Source: an uncultured Granulosicoccaceae bacterium
GTDB taxonomy: Bacteria > Pseudomonadota > Gammaproteobacteria > Granulosicoccales > Granulosicoccaceae
Length of the DNA: 64,000 nucleotides
Assembly (NCBI GenBank): GCA_938041955.1
Contig: CALISD010000005.1
Location: 57,634 to 121,633 of the forward strand
Direction of reading: 5' to 3'
Part shown: piece after piece, positions 54,948 to 63,978 of the stretch
How positions within the stretch are numbered: position 1 is the stretch's first letter
Layout of the letters: each line of letters starts with the position of its first letter
Notes under the pieces: generated by a model
What the model was told of the DNA's origin: nothing
Databases searched by the model: none
What the model saw: the letters and a program-made list of their open reading frames with translations, nothing else
Position numbers and translations under genes: made by a program

Positions 54948-56108
54948 ATGAGCACAGCAAAGAAAACCAACCTTCGATGGCTGCCACTGGCACTGGTACC
55001 TCTATTCAGTGTGTCAGTTCTGGTCGGCTGCAGCAGCGACGACGACTCACCAGCTGACACCATGACCGTAACACCTCCGGCGGATGTTGACGGCAATGGT
55101 GTGCCCGATGCTTTCGAATCAACCGACGCGGTGGCTAACGCTAACGGCAATACTATTGCTGACGTATACGAAGCCCCGGCAGATGCATCCGCCGTTGCAG
55201 CAGACAGCAATACCAATGGTGTTGACGATTCCTACGAAGCTTCACTCACTGGCGGTGTAGATGCTGACAACGATGGGATCGATGATGCAGCTGCAGCAGC
55301 CTTAGCTGCGATCCTCGCAGGTGGTGGCACGGACGGGGGCGGTACCGATGGCGGCGGTACTGACGGTGGTGGCACAGATGGCGGCGGCACTGACGGCGGC
55401 GGCGATGCAGACAGCCAGACCGGTGCGCTAAATATCGTCACTGTCGGAAGCGCTGGGGCTGCGAATCTAACCTGGGATGGCGCTACTCTGAGTGGTCAAC
55501 TTGATCTTGCCGATGGAGCCACCGTGAACTCGGCAGCGCTGTACTCCGGTATTTCAGCAGCGGGCAACGGCCAGCAAATTATTGCTTTAAACGGTACCGG
55601 CCCGACTCGCTTCGTGCCCAGTGGAATGGCGGCAGACGATACTGCAGCGATCGCTGATGCGATAATCAGAGGCAATCTGTTTATCCGAGCCGAGCTCGCG
55701 GACGGAAGTATGCAGGACGGCACTGTACTTCTTTCTGGTGTACAGCCAAAGTACGCAGGAATGACAGCAGCAGATGGCGCTTTTTCCAGCGGTGCAGGCT
55801 ACGTTAACCTCAACACGGTAACGGGTGATTTGGCCGCAGTCATGAACATAAGCTTAAATCCATCGGATGTTGATGCGGACGGTAACCCACAAACAATTAC
55901 ACTGGGACACATACACCTGGGTGGCCCAACAGAAGAAGGAGCTCCTATTGTTACTCTCGAAAACCTGAGTGGTGATGGCCTAACCTGGACCGCTACGGCT
56001 CAGCTCAATACTGAGCAATTATCTGCGATGATGGCAGGCAACACGTACTTCAATGCACACGCCACTGACGGCAGCGGTTTTATCCGTGGTCAAATACCTG
56101 CTTTCTAG
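54948..56108 (+). CDS. CHRD-like domain lipoprotein with Ca-repeat and Gly-Thr-Asp linker
   Basis: 386 aa. Lipobox: VSVLVGC. Four EF/TSP3-like acidic motifs follow (DVDGNGVPDAFE, NANGNTIADVYE, DSNTNGVDDSYE, DADNDGIDDAAA). Then a GGGTD repeat linker leads to a CHRD-like beta domain from about residue 160, with TLGHIHLGGPTEEGAPIVTL and NTYFNAHATDGSGFIRGQI, the His-containing blocks of CHRD proteins. Surface-exposed and probably calcium-binding; the partner is unknown. Confidence 0.85.
   Translation: MSTAKKTNLRWLPLALVPLFSVSVLVGCSSDDDSPADTMTVTPPADVDGNGVPDAFESTDAVANANGNTIADVYEAPADASAVAADSNTNGVDDSYEASLTGGVDADNDGIDDAAAAALAAILAGGGTDGGGTDGGGTDGGGTDGGGTDGGGDADSQTGALNIVTVGSAGAANLTWDGATLSGQLDLADGATVNSAALYSGISAAGNGQQIIALNGTGPTRFVPSGMAADDTAAIADAIIRGNLFIRAELADGSMQDGTVLLSGVQPKYAGMTAADGAFSSGAGYVNLNTVTGDLAAVMNISLNPSDVDADGNPQTITLGHIHLGGPTEEGAPIVTLENLSGDGLTWTATAQLNTEQLSAMMAGNTYFNAHATDGSGFIRGQIPAF
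55320..55406 (+). repeat. 15-bp coding tandem repeat (GGGTD linker)
   Basis: About five in-frame 15-bp units encode Gly-Gly-Gly-Thr-Asp. Synonymous third positions differ between units, so the repeat is not brand new. It forms a flexible linker between the acidic repeats and the CHRD-like domain; copy number may vary between strains. Confidence 0.85.
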
Positions 56109-56153
56109 AAAGTTGGTAAGTTGGCTTAGTTCCTGAAAAGAACTTTGCAGAAT

Positions 56154-56184
56154 AAAAAAGCCGGGCGTTGCCCGGCTTTTTTTT
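56154..56184 (+). terminator. Intrinsic terminator after the CHRD lipoprotein gene
   Basis: GCCGGGC and GCCCGGC form a 7-bp GC stem with a GTT loop, extended by A/T pairs and followed by eight T residues. It lies about 50 nt after the stop codon. A textbook Rho-independent terminator. Confidence 0.9.
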
Positions 56185-56584
56185 GCCTTATATTTGCTTA
56201 CTCACAGCTTGTCTGGTGGAAGCCCCATCGCCCTGCAGGTTTTGTCATCTTCGCTGTGAGAAAGAGGGCTGGCAGTGTTTGTTATTTGCCACGAATACCG
56301 GGCATCACAGAACCGATTCCAAGTGGATTCAAATCAAAAAGTCAGCGCTGACGATGTTGCGTGCGGTGAGATGATCGTCGATGCCAGAGATGATGTCTGA
56401 TGCCGCAACACGTGAGCGCCTATTTGTCGCACATCCACGGTAAACCGATTCTCATTAATTCTTTAATACTACTACCTAGCTTGCTTGCTTGCTTTTCGTA
56501 TCATCGCCCTGAGACTCTTTCGCATAGCCCGTGCCTTCCTGTACGTTTTACGTTAACCCCAAACTGGCATCCGGACCGTGACAG
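56185..56584. other. Intergenic region between terminator and module B
   Basis: About 400 bp with no supported gene. A 127-codon plus-strand open frame (56400-56783) runs antisense into the coiled-coil gene and lacks family features, so it is taken as chance. No tRNA cloverleaf or clear regulatory repeat. Confidence 0.35.
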
Positions 56585-57196
56585 TCACTTTGCTTTTTTG
56601 TTCCGAAGTGATTCTATCTTCTGTTCCAGATCATCGATTTTTCTGTCACGCAGCTCTACATCTGCCATAAGCGCAGTAGCATCACCATGTTCACCAAACT
56701 GGTCTAAAGAGTTTCTAAGCGTTGCAATCATACGATCCCGCGCCTCTATTTCACGCTGCAACTCTTTTATATCCCTGTGTTGAGTGCTGACAGGGCCAGA
56801 GACCTGCCGTGCCTCTTGCAATTGCGCTTCAAGCTGACGAATTCGTTCTTTCTCTGTGCCTGATCCACCAGAATCTCTATCTGCCATCGTGAGTTCAGCC
56901 ACTTCACGACGGGATGACTTCAATTCGTCAGCCAACATATCAATACGCTTTTTGGCATTAGCGAGATCACCTCCACCCGCACCACTTGCTGCCTGAAGCC
57001 GGTCTGACAATTCAATATTGCTTTGCTGCAAACGCTCGGTATCTGCTTTGTAGCGCGCACTGCTTCGGCGCAACTCACTAATTCCATCTGCGTCAACGCG
57101 GCTTCTGCGCCAGCGCCACAATAACCAGCCGATAAATAAGCCCAGAAAAAATGTGCCTATTAACGGTAAAACAATATCCCACAGCACCCAAAGCAT
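56585..57196 (-). CDS. Membrane-anchored coiled-coil protein (module B)
   Basis: 203 aa. The N-terminus MLWVLWDIVLPLIGTFFLGL, ending in a RWRR motif, is nearly the same as in the 42280-43569 protein. After it comes a cytoplasmic coiled coil (KKRIDMLADELKSSRREVAE and LQREIEARDRMIATLRNSLD). It stops before any helix-hairpin-helix domain. AGGT ribosome site. It follows the OmpA/BON-like gene by 49 nt, so the pair is likely a two-gene operon. Function unknown; a scaffold on the inner face of the membrane is inferred. Confidence 0.75.
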   Translation of the reverse strand: MLWVLWDIVLPLIGTFFLGLFIGWLLWRWRRSRVDADGISELRRSSARYKADTERLQQSNIELSDRLQAASGAGGGDLANAKKRIDMLADELKSSRREVAELTMADRDSGGSGTEKERIRQLEAQLQEARQVSGPVSTQHRDIKELQREIEARDRMIATLRNSLDQFGEHGDATALMADVELRDRKIDDLEQKIESLRNKKAK

Positions 57197-57245
57197 GTCA
57201 GTTACCTGTTAATGAAGTGCCAGTATCAACGGCACATAAGTGTTG

Positions 57246-58796
57246 TTAGTTTCCGAAATTACCGCGAGCTGTAAACTCAACGCGGCGATTTTGTTTTTTA
57301 CCGACTTCTGTGGAATTACCAGCGATTGGCAATAGTTCTCCAAAGCCAAGCGCCCGCAAACGTAATCCGTCGATGCCACTGAGCTTTAAATATTCAAGCA
57401 CCGCAGTGGCACGAAAAAGACTCAGCTTCTGGTTCGCATCTTCAGGACCGCTATCGTCTGTGTGACCCGCTATTTCAACAACCGGACGTTGATAACGATT
57501 CATGGCATCAACGACTTTATCGAGCGTCTGCTTAGCAGTAAAACTCAGATCAGCCTTGGCTGATTCGAATATCACATTTTCTCTGATTTCACTCGTTAGT
57601 GAATTAATTTCTGCCTGCAACATGGATACTTCTTTATTCAAAGACATTTGCCGAGCTTCAATTGCACCGGTTAAGTCCAGACCGATGTCCTTAGCATTTT
57701 CACGCACAGCCTGAAATGGAGCACTATCTTCTTCATATTCGAGCAGCGCATTAAATTCAAACTCTTCATCAGTTAAATGCGCATCAGCTTCGATCGCTTC
57801 ATCAAAGTAGTTGATTGCCGAGGCCAGCACCGCGACTGACCGATCGGTTGCAGCGGACCCGCCAACTTCAGCAACTTCTATTTCATCAGTCACACTTTGC
57901 TGATCAAAAGCGCGCGTAGCCGCCTGCAATAAAACCTGCTTTTGTGCCTCGCTGGTCACCACCCCTGTTAGTACAATTCTGCCGTTCTCTTTTACCGCCG
58001 TTATATCGACCACACCGCCGGGTGCACTGTTTCTGGTAACAATATCACCACTGATCACGAGGCCGATATCGCCGGCATTGCCACGCAATCGCAATAGATC
58101 ATTTGCCTGGGTTTCATCGGCAACCGTTGCATTAAAACGAAAGTCTGTGGCCGACAATCGCGCGTCCGCCGACTCGGCTTGATCAAGGCCCGCTATGGAA
58201 TTCGCAAGACTATCCACCCGTTGATCAGACCCAGGTGTCTTTTCTTTTAGCCCTGAAACCACTATTTCATTCACTACACCTGCAGCCCCAATGGCTTGAA
58301 CCGCTGCCGCTTGCAATCGATCACGTTGATCTGCCGTCAATACGGTGCCTTGCAGAACCATCTTGCCCTCTTCGAGTCTGGCACTTACATCCACCACACC
58401 TAGTTCCGCCAATTCCAGAGGTTTCTCATCGGCTGCATCGAGAGCCACATCAATCTGTCTAATACCACTGTCATCTGCTTCACGCATGGCGGCTAACAGT
58501 TGCTCCCTGGTAGCGCCGTCAAGCTTGCCGGTAACAGACACATCCCGGTAGTCCCAATCAAAATTGAGTTGTTCTGGACTGATGCCGACGCCCTGAAGTT
58601 CAGCACGAACACTTTGCTCAAGGCGGTTTTCAAAATGGCTCACTCCCCACCAAGCGGTAGCGGCTGCCGCTGATGCCAGCGCAATAAGTCCGATCCAGCC
58701 GGTCAGTGCACTACTCCATGGCCAAAGACCACCACGCCCCGGCGGGACAAACGCATCCCATACTTGGTCATCATCGTCTAGTTCATCTACAGCCAT
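57246..58796 (-). CDS. OmpA-family envelope protein with BON-like repeats (module B)
   Basis: 516 aa, GGAG ribosome site. Short N-terminus with a LWPWSSAL motif, one helix (WIGLIALASAAAATAWWGV), then FDWDYRDVSVTGKLDGA, which matches the module A DWDYRxxxVxG segment. Three BON-like units follow (GKMVLQGTVLTADQRDRLQA, GRIVLTGVVTSEAQKQVLLQ). The C-terminal OmpA domain includes VEIAGHTDDSGPEDANQKLS and KKQNRRVEFT. It should bind peptidoglycan from the inner membrane. Paralogue of 43626-45209 with the same partner type. Confidence 0.83.
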   Translation of the reverse strand: MAVDELDDDDQVWDAFVPPGRGGLWPWSSALTGWIGLIALASAAAATAWWGVSHFENRLEQSVRAELQGVGISPEQLNFDWDYRDVSVTGKLDGATREQLLAAMREADDSGIRQIDVALDAADEKPLELAELGVVDVSARLEEGKMVLQGTVLTADQRDRLQAAAVQAIGAAGVVNEIVVSGLKEKTPGSDQRVDSLANSIAGLDQAESADARLSATDFRFNATVADETQANDLLRLRGNAGDIGLVISGDIVTRNSAPGGVVDITAVKENGRIVLTGVVTSEAQKQVLLQAATRAFDQQSVTDEIEVAEVGGSAATDRSVAVLASAINYFDEAIEADAHLTDEEFEFNALLEYEEDSAPFQAVRENAKDIGLDLTGAIEARQMSLNKEVSMLQAEINSLTSEIRENVIFESAKADLSFTAKQTLDKVVDAMNRYQRPVVEIAGHTDDSGPEDANQKLSLFRATAVLEYLKLSGIDGLRLRALGFGELLPIAGNSTEVGKKQNRRVEFTARGNFGN

Positions 58797-59077
58797 TCAG
58801 TGCTCCGGCACAGTAGTGTGTTTTTCAATGATCAATTGTATTAACACCTCGTTCATCACATGGAAATATCGATTCCACTGACACCACGTAATTCTACACT
58901 TTGCGCGATTTCCTGACCCACTATTATCGCGCGGTTTATGTCAGATAAGGTCAATTATCTACCCCGCATTTCTCACGTATTAACGCCGTTTTTTTGACGC
59001 CAGTGTTTTCTTTCAGCCGATTCATATCACATTCATATTCGTCAGGCAGACTACAAATATAAGCTCGGTCAGTGTTC

Positions 59078-59092
59078 AATTGTTAAACAATT
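59078..59092. promoter_or_regulatory. Perfect palindrome upstream of the barrel gene
   Basis: AATTGTT and AACAATT arms around a single A. An AT-rich 15-bp palindrome about 30 bp before the TGTCATGAC sites. Possible regulator site; chance cannot be excluded. Confidence 0.3.
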
Positions 59093-59123
59093 TGCCATGA
59101 CAGCAAAATAACTAAATGTTTTT

Positions 59124-59160
59124 TGTCATGACGCGTTATATAGCCTATAGTGTCATGACA
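59124..59160. promoter_or_regulatory. Two TGTCATGAC palindromes, 27 bp apart
   Basis: TGTCATGAC at 59124-59132 and TGTCATGACA at 59151-59160, whose starts are 27 bp apart, about two and a half helix turns. A partial copy (ATGACA) lies at 59097-59102. Repetition of the same 8-bp palindromic core GTCATGAC suggests binding sites of a dimeric regulator for the small barrel gene or the module B operon. The regulator is unknown. Confidence 0.45.
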
Positions 59161-59386
59161 TTACAAATTATCTCCTCTACATCCAAGGTTTACATCATGT
59201 CTTTATGTCTCATTGTTGCTTTCATCTTCTACGTTCTTCGTTCACCTGCTCACGACGGCTTTCAACAGTCGTAGGCCGAATGTCACGATCGATGCTCGCA
59301 GCACTTACTTACCTCCCCCTCGATATAGGTTAGACTGCGCTGCACCGGCTGTTCGTGTCGGAGCAAATCTTTATACGGGGGATGTA

Positions 59387-59953
59387 ATGAACAAGCTGAA
59401 AACTCTAGGTGTACTTGCAGTTTTAAATGGCAGTCTATTTTTTAGCAACGCACAGGCTGAGGGCTTGTTAAAGTCCGGTCCAAGCGTATTCAACTACGAT
59501 TACGTAGATCTCGAATACCTTGACAACGATGGCGCAGATGGCTTTGGCCTTCGCTTTTCAGCCGATTTCCAGGAAAATCTCGCCGTGCAGGTGAGTTACT
59601 CCAACCTAAGCGCCGGTCGATTTGATTTTGACACCCTCTCCGGTGGCGTTGCATACCACATTCAAACCAGCAATTATCCTCAGGCCGACTGGGTCTTCGA
59701 TGCAGGACTACAAACCGTCGATTCCGGTTTCGATGACGACAGTGGCCTCTATCTCGGCGCCGGAATACGCTACGCGGTCAACGATGCTCTTGAGGTAAAT
59801 GGTTCGGTGAATCTAAATACAATTGGTGATTCTGATATCAGTATCAATCTGCGCGCGCTATATGAAGTTGCCACCGGCTTTTCGGCACTACTTGAAACCA
59901 ATATTGCTGATGACTCTGCGATCGGTTTAGGCTTGCGATTTTACTGGCGCTAG
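59387..59953 (+). CDS. Small outer-membrane barrel protein
   Basis: 188 aa from the ATG at 59387 (GGGGG 7 nt upstream); the open frame reaches back to 59213. The signal peptide is MNKLKTLGVLAVLNGSLFFS with cleavage after AQA. The mature part consists of alternating strands (VQVSYSNLSAGRFDFDTLSG, YLGAGIRYAVNDALEVNGSV) ending in LGLRFYWR, an aromatic near the C-terminus. Probably an eight-stranded barrel of unknown function. Confidence 0.75.
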   Translation: MNKLKTLGVLAVLNGSLFFSNAQAEGLLKSGPSVFNYDYVDLEYLDNDGADGFGLRFSADFQENLAVQVSYSNLSAGRFDFDTLSGGVAYHIQTSNYPQADWVFDAGLQTVDSGFDDDSGLYLGAGIRYAVNDALEVNGSVNLNTIGDSDISINLRALYEVATGFSALLETNIADDSAIGLGLRFYWR

Positions 59954-60164
59954 CGACGTTATCAGTATTACTTCATTACTCCGCCCAAGCTGACCTACCC
60001 GGTGGTTTTTGGCCACCGGACGCATCAACACGACCAACAAGCCCTTAGCTTCGCACGGCGCAAAGCGCTATGTATCTATAGCAAGTGGCTGCCTCCGTCG
60101 ATTCCAGTATACTGACCAGAAAGGCCGCCAATCGGCTTTGGTACCAGTAGCCCCGGGGAAAAAC

Positions 60165-61892
60165 ATGCGCACTTTCTGCCACATCGACTTAAGCACCCAA
60201 ACTGTAGAAAAACAAGCACTCGAAGGCGAGGATATTATTCGCGCCGGTAGATACTTCATCGCCAAAGCACTGGTGGAGCAGAATGTCGCAACCGTTGACC
60301 CGCTCTCAAAAGATAACCCTCTGATATTTTCCGCCGGACCATTCGCGGGCAGCAACTTTTCCAACGCCAATCGCTTAAGTGTCGGCTGTAAGAGCCCGCT
60401 GACAGGCGGGATCAAAGAAGCCAACTCAGGTGGTACTTTTGCCTTCGCACTTGGTCAGTTGGAATTAGCGGGTCTGACTCTATACAACTGCAGCGATGAA
60501 TGGACCATTATCCGCATCACCAAAGATGGAGAAATCACCTTTGATTCCGCGGCAGAATTTCTCGGTATGGGTAATTTCGAAACCGCGGCAAAGCTGCATG
60601 AAAAATACGGCAAAAAAGTCAGCGTTGGAATGTGCAGCCAGGTAGGTGAATATCAGGGCATGCTAAGTGGCATATCATTTAGCGACGTCGATCTTCGACC
60701 CTCACGGCTAAGTGCTCGCGGTGGTGTGGGCGCTGTAATGGGTAACAAAAAAGTCAAAGCCATCGTTGTCGATCTACACAAAATGCCAAGCTTTCACGAG
60801 CGTAAGAAGTTGATGGGGGCCGTGCGTGAATACAACAAGATGCTTAAAGCAGAACCGGCAATTGATAACTTTGCCAAAACAGGTACTGCGATGATGTCTG
60901 ACGTCATCAATCAACTAGGCGGTATTCCGGTTAGAAATTTCACTGGTGGGCAGGCCGCAGACACCAGCGTTGAAACCTTCAAACTCAGCGGTGACTACCT
61001 GCGTGAACAAAACATTGAACGCGGTGGGGAAACAACCCATGCCTGCATGCCAGGCTGCTTAATTCAATGCAGTAACGTATATGCTGATGAAGACGGCAAC
61101 GAAGTCGTCTCACCCATCGAATACGAAACCATCGGATTACTCGGCACCAACTGCGGCGTAAAAGACCCCGATGATCTGGCCAAACTAAACTGGCTGGCCA
61201 ATGACCTTGGCGTCGATACCATAGAACTCGGTGGCACGTTGGCTGTTTTAATGGACGCCGGTGAAGCTGAGTTCGGTGATGTTGCCTATATGGAAAACAT
61301 TATTGATCATCACCTGCGCAACGGCACAGAACACGGCAAGTTGGTAGCACAGGGCGCAGCACGAGTAGGCGAGCACTACGGCCTGAAGCGTGTGCCTGTA
61401 GTCAAAAAGCAAACTATCAGTGCCTATGACCCGCGCGTAATAGAAGTCACAGGCATTACAATGATGATGACCGCGCAGGGTGCTGATCACACTGCGGGGA
61501 ATCTGCCACAGTATGACTCAGTTGGAAAACCCGCTGAAGAGCTCGTACACGCCAGTCTCGATATGCAGGCACTGACCGCTTCAACCGATTCATTGGGCTT
61601 ATGTATCTTCGGACGTTCTGTAACCTACGCACAAATCGATTTCATTGTGAATGCACTCAATGACGCGCACGGCACAGACCTTACACCCGAATTCTACCGA
61701 CAGCTCGGCGTGGATACCTTGCACCTTGAAAATCAGTTCAATGAAAAAGCAGGCTTTGAAGTGGTAGACGATGAACTACCGGACTTTTTCTACGAAGAGG
61801 CATTAAAACCTACCGATAACCTCGCACGCTTTCACGGCCCTGAAATTCGTGATTCAGCACAGACCTGGTGGCAGGATAATTTGCCTTCCTGA
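60165..61892 (+). CDS. Orphan AOR-family tungsten oxidoreductase with variant Cys spacing
   Basis: 575 aa from the ATG at 60165 (GGGG upstream); the frame is open to 60009. The AOR N-terminal domain has GPFAGSNFSNANRLSVGCKS followed by PLTGGIKEANSGG. The expected cluster ligands appear as HACMPGCLIQCSN, that is CxxxCxxxC (about residues 293-301) rather than CxxCxxxC. The fourth Cys is in STDSLGLCIFGRS (about 480). AYDPRVIEVTGITMMMTAQG is the pterin-side segment. No ferredoxin or FAD subunit is next to it. It is distant from AorB at 14415-16271, so it may act on another substrate; electron partner unknown. Confidence 0.88.
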   Translation: MRTFCHIDLSTQTVEKQALEGEDIIRAGRYFIAKALVEQNVATVDPLSKDNPLIFSAGPFAGSNFSNANRLSVGCKSPLTGGIKEANSGGTFAFALGQLELAGLTLYNCSDEWTIIRITKDGEITFDSAAEFLGMGNFETAAKLHEKYGKKVSVGMCSQVGEYQGMLSGISFSDVDLRPSRLSARGGVGAVMGNKKVKAIVVDLHKMPSFHERKKLMGAVREYNKMLKAEPAIDNFAKTGTAMMSDVINQLGGIPVRNFTGGQAADTSVETFKLSGDYLREQNIERGGETTHACMPGCLIQCSNVYADEDGNEVVSPIEYETIGLLGTNCGVKDPDDLAKLNWLANDLGVDTIELGGTLAVLMDAGEAEFGDVAYMENIIDHHLRNGTEHGKLVAQGAARVGEHYGLKRVPVVKKQTISAYDPRVIEVTGITMMMTAQGADHTAGNLPQYDSVGKPAEELVHASLDMQALTASTDSLGLCIFGRSVTYAQIDFIVNALNDAHGTDLTPEFYRQLGVDTLHLENQFNEKAGFEVVDDELPDFFYEEALKPTDNLARFHGPEIRDSAQTWWQDNLPS

Positions 61893-61906
61893 ATAACTGA
61901 AAGGGT

Positions 61907-62425
61907 GTTATAGAAATCAACAGTAGTGTTCTAGCATTCAATGTACGTGAAGCGAAGCTAAGTGACTGTGCAGATCTTTGCTCAATACTTAACGACATCA
62001 TCGTTATTGGCGGAACAACCGCGTTTGAAATAACACTCAGTGAATCTGAATTCGAGTCACAGTTTCTAACTGGCTCGCACTGTGCCACCTGCTTTATTGC
62101 AGAACTTGACGGGCTCCCACTGGGGTTTCAATCATTGTCTTCTAACCCGAAACTGCAAAATGGCTGGTTAGATATTGCGACTTTCGCTCAGGCAAAGCCG
62201 AATGTGAAGGGTGTCGGCACGGGCTTATTCAAAGCCAGCAGTGAATTTGCACATCTTGAAAAGATCGAATTCATTAATGCAACCATAAGAGCAGACAATA
62301 TCTCCGGATTGGCATACTATTCCAAGATCGGGTTCGTAGATTACTCCGTAGCCAAAGGCATACCCTTACTTGATGGCACTCGTATAGATCGCATTTCAAA
62401 GAAATACAAAGTAGTGGCACCGTAA
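61907..62425 (+). CDS. GNAT-family acetyltransferase, start codon not found
   Basis: Reading frame open from the codon after a stop at 61898-61900 to 62425. Its conceptual product runs NVREAKLSDCADLCSILNDI, then GGTTAFEI, then GFQSLSSNPKLQNGWLDIAT, VGTGLFKASSEFAHLEK and RADNISGLAYYSKIGFVDYS. This is a complete GNAT domain with the acetyl-CoA loop and the C-terminal YYxxxGF. The first ATG, GTG or TTG in frame is the TTG at 62135, which would cut off half the domain. Non-canonical start, a sequencing error or a decaying gene are the options. It starts 15 nt after the orphan AOR. Confidence 0.65.
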   Translation, partial: VIEINSSVLAFNVREAKLSDCADLCSILNDIIVIGGTTAFEITLSESEFESQFLTGSHCATCFIAELDGLPLGFQSLSSNPKLQNGWLDIATFAQAKPNVKGVGTGLFKASSEFAHLEKIEFINATIRADNISGLAYYSKIGFVDYSVAKGIPLLDGTRIDRISKKYKVVAP

Positions 62426-62470
62426 CGCCCGATAACACCATAAAATCAATAGTAGTCAAAAGCCACGTCA

Positions 62471-63382
62471 TTGAGTCAAGTCAACATCAGTTTACATAAA
62501 GGCATAGCAGCAATGCTGATTGCGATGGTGCTCCTGCCACTAATGGACATCATCGCCAAGCACCTGACCTCGAACATGGGTAGCGGGCAAATTGTCTGGG
62601 GCCGAATGGTTTTTCAGTGCGTGTTTTTACTTCCACTGGCCTGGCCCCTGCGTCATCAGCTATCAGTCAGACAATGGCATTTATACGCATTGCGAGGCTT
62701 TTTAATAGCAACAGCCACTCTGTTCTTTTTCACCTCATTAACTAAAATGCCGGTCGCCGATGCGATAGCGATATTTTTTGTAGAGCCGTTGTTATTGACA
62801 CTTCTCTCTGCCCTCTTCCTTGGCGAAAAGATAGGTATCAGAAGGATTACCGCTGTAGTAACGGGTTTTCTCGGTGCATTAATCATTATACAGCCCAGTG
62901 AGAAAGTATTCGGTATCTACGCATTCCTACCATTAGTTGCGGCACTTTGTTTCGCCTGTTATCTGATCATTACCAGCAAGCTTGCACAAAAAAACAGCGC
63001 CGTACTAATTCAGCTATACACGGGTATCGCCGGGTTTATCACCATCAGCATCGCGCTGCTAATTGGCAATACCTCTGGCTATAGCATTTTACAAATTTCT
63101 GCGCCAACCAAGAACGAATGGGGTCTATTGGTTTTATTGGGCAGCGTCGGGTGTGTAGGACACCTATTGGTTGTCTATGCTTTTCGATTTGCCGATGCTT
63201 CGTTCCTTGCACCATTTCAATACTTTGAAATTATTGGTGCCGTTGTTTTCGGTTGGTATTTCTTTTCAGATATTCCAGCCATCACGACCTGGATCGGTAT
63301 CTCGGTAATCGTCGGATCGGGAATATATATCTACCTTCGCGGGCAGCAGCTCAACTCACACGATGCAGATGACTCACGCTAA
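62471..63382 (+). CDS. EamA/DMT-superfamily transporter
   Basis: 303 aa, TTG start. Ten hydrophobic helices in two EamA halves; GFLIATATLFFFTSLTKMPV and AIAIFFVEPLLLTLLSALFL are typical of the first half, and ADASFLAPFQYFEIIGAVVF of the second. It probably exports a metabolite or amino acid from the cytoplasm; the substrate is unknown. It is tail to tail with tdk. Confidence 0.87.
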   Translation: MSQVNISLHKGIAAMLIAMVLLPLMDIIAKHLTSNMGSGQIVWGRMVFQCVFLLPLAWPLRHQLSVRQWHLYALRGFLIATATLFFFTSLTKMPVADAIAIFFVEPLLLTLLSALFLGEKIGIRRITAVVTGFLGALIIIQPSEKVFGIYAFLPLVAALCFACYLIITSKLAQKNSAVLIQLYTGIAGFITISIALLIGNTSGYSILQISAPTKNEWGLLVLLGSVGCVGHLLVVYAFRFADASFLAPFQYFEIIGAVVFGWYFFSDIPAITTWIGISVIVGSGIYIYLRGQQLNSHDADDSR

Positions 63383-63390
63383 AAAATACG

Positions 63391-63978
63391 CTATTTGGCA
63401 CTGCCAAAATATTCTTCTTTGAAGTGCAGTCTACAAGTGGATTCATAGAGATCATTGCCACCAATTTCGATTTGCGCCCCCTCTGTGACAGCATTGCCCT
63501 TTGCATCCCGTCTTATCACCATGGTGGCTTTGCGACCACAATGGCAGATCGCTTTTAACTCTTTTAAATTGTCTGCCCAGGCAAGTAAATACTTGCTGCC
63601 TTCAAATGGTTCACCTTGAAAATCTGTTCGAATCCCATAAGCAAGAACCGGTATATTCAGTCGGTCACATACCTCGCCTAGTTGGAACACCTGATCGCGA
63701 CTTAAAAATTGTGCCTCATCTATTAACACACAATGAAGTGTTTCAGCCGCATGGTGCTGATCGATTACAGCATAAAGGTTGTCTGATGGCTTAATGATAG
63801 TCGCATCGGTTTTTAAACCGATTCTTGACGCCACCACTCCATTGCCATAACGATCGTCTACCATCGGCGACAAGACCAGTGTGTTCATTCCACGTTCGCG
63901 ATAGTTGTAACTGGATTGCAGCAGTGAAGTCGATTTACCCGCATTCATAGACGAGTAATAAAAATAGAGTTTGGACAT
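63391..63978 (-). CDS. tdk: Thymidine kinase
   Basis: 195 aa. It phosphorylates thymidine in pyrimidine salvage. The P-loop lies in [14 protein letters not shown] (SMNAGKS), Walker B in [13 protein letters not shown], and the structural zinc ligands in ICHCGRKAT and [10 protein letters not shown]. Length and order are those of type II Tdk. Its start is close to the right edge of the window; the upstream promoter is cut off. Confidence 0.96.
   Translation of the reverse strand: MSKLYFYYSSMNAGKSTSLLQSSYNYRERGMNTLVLSPMVDDRYGNGVVASRIGLKTDATIIKPSDNLYAVIDQHHAAETLHCVLIDEAQFLSRDQVFQLGEVCDRLNIPVLAYGIRTDFQGEPFEGSKYLLAWADNLKELKAICHCGRKATMVIRRDAKGNAVTEGAQIEIGGNDLYESTCRLHFKEEYFGSAK

Larger units (their letters stand above)
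58797..59386. other. Long intergenic region with candidate operator sites
   Basis: About 590 bp between the module B OmpA gene (minus) and a small barrel protein (plus). Three sites of interest lie at 59078-59092, 59124-59132 and 59151-59160 and are listed separately. The last 220 bp would be an unusually long leader if the promoter lies at those sites. No open frame with a product was recognised. Confidence 0.5.

Noticed and set aside
55320..55406. Tandem repeats considered as a CRISPR-like array
   Set aside because: Units are contiguous 15-bp coding repeats without spacers and lie inside an open gene.
56400..56783. 127-codon plus-strand open frame
   Set aside because: It runs antisense into the coiled-coil gene, has no ribosome site or family motif, and a low-complexity composition.
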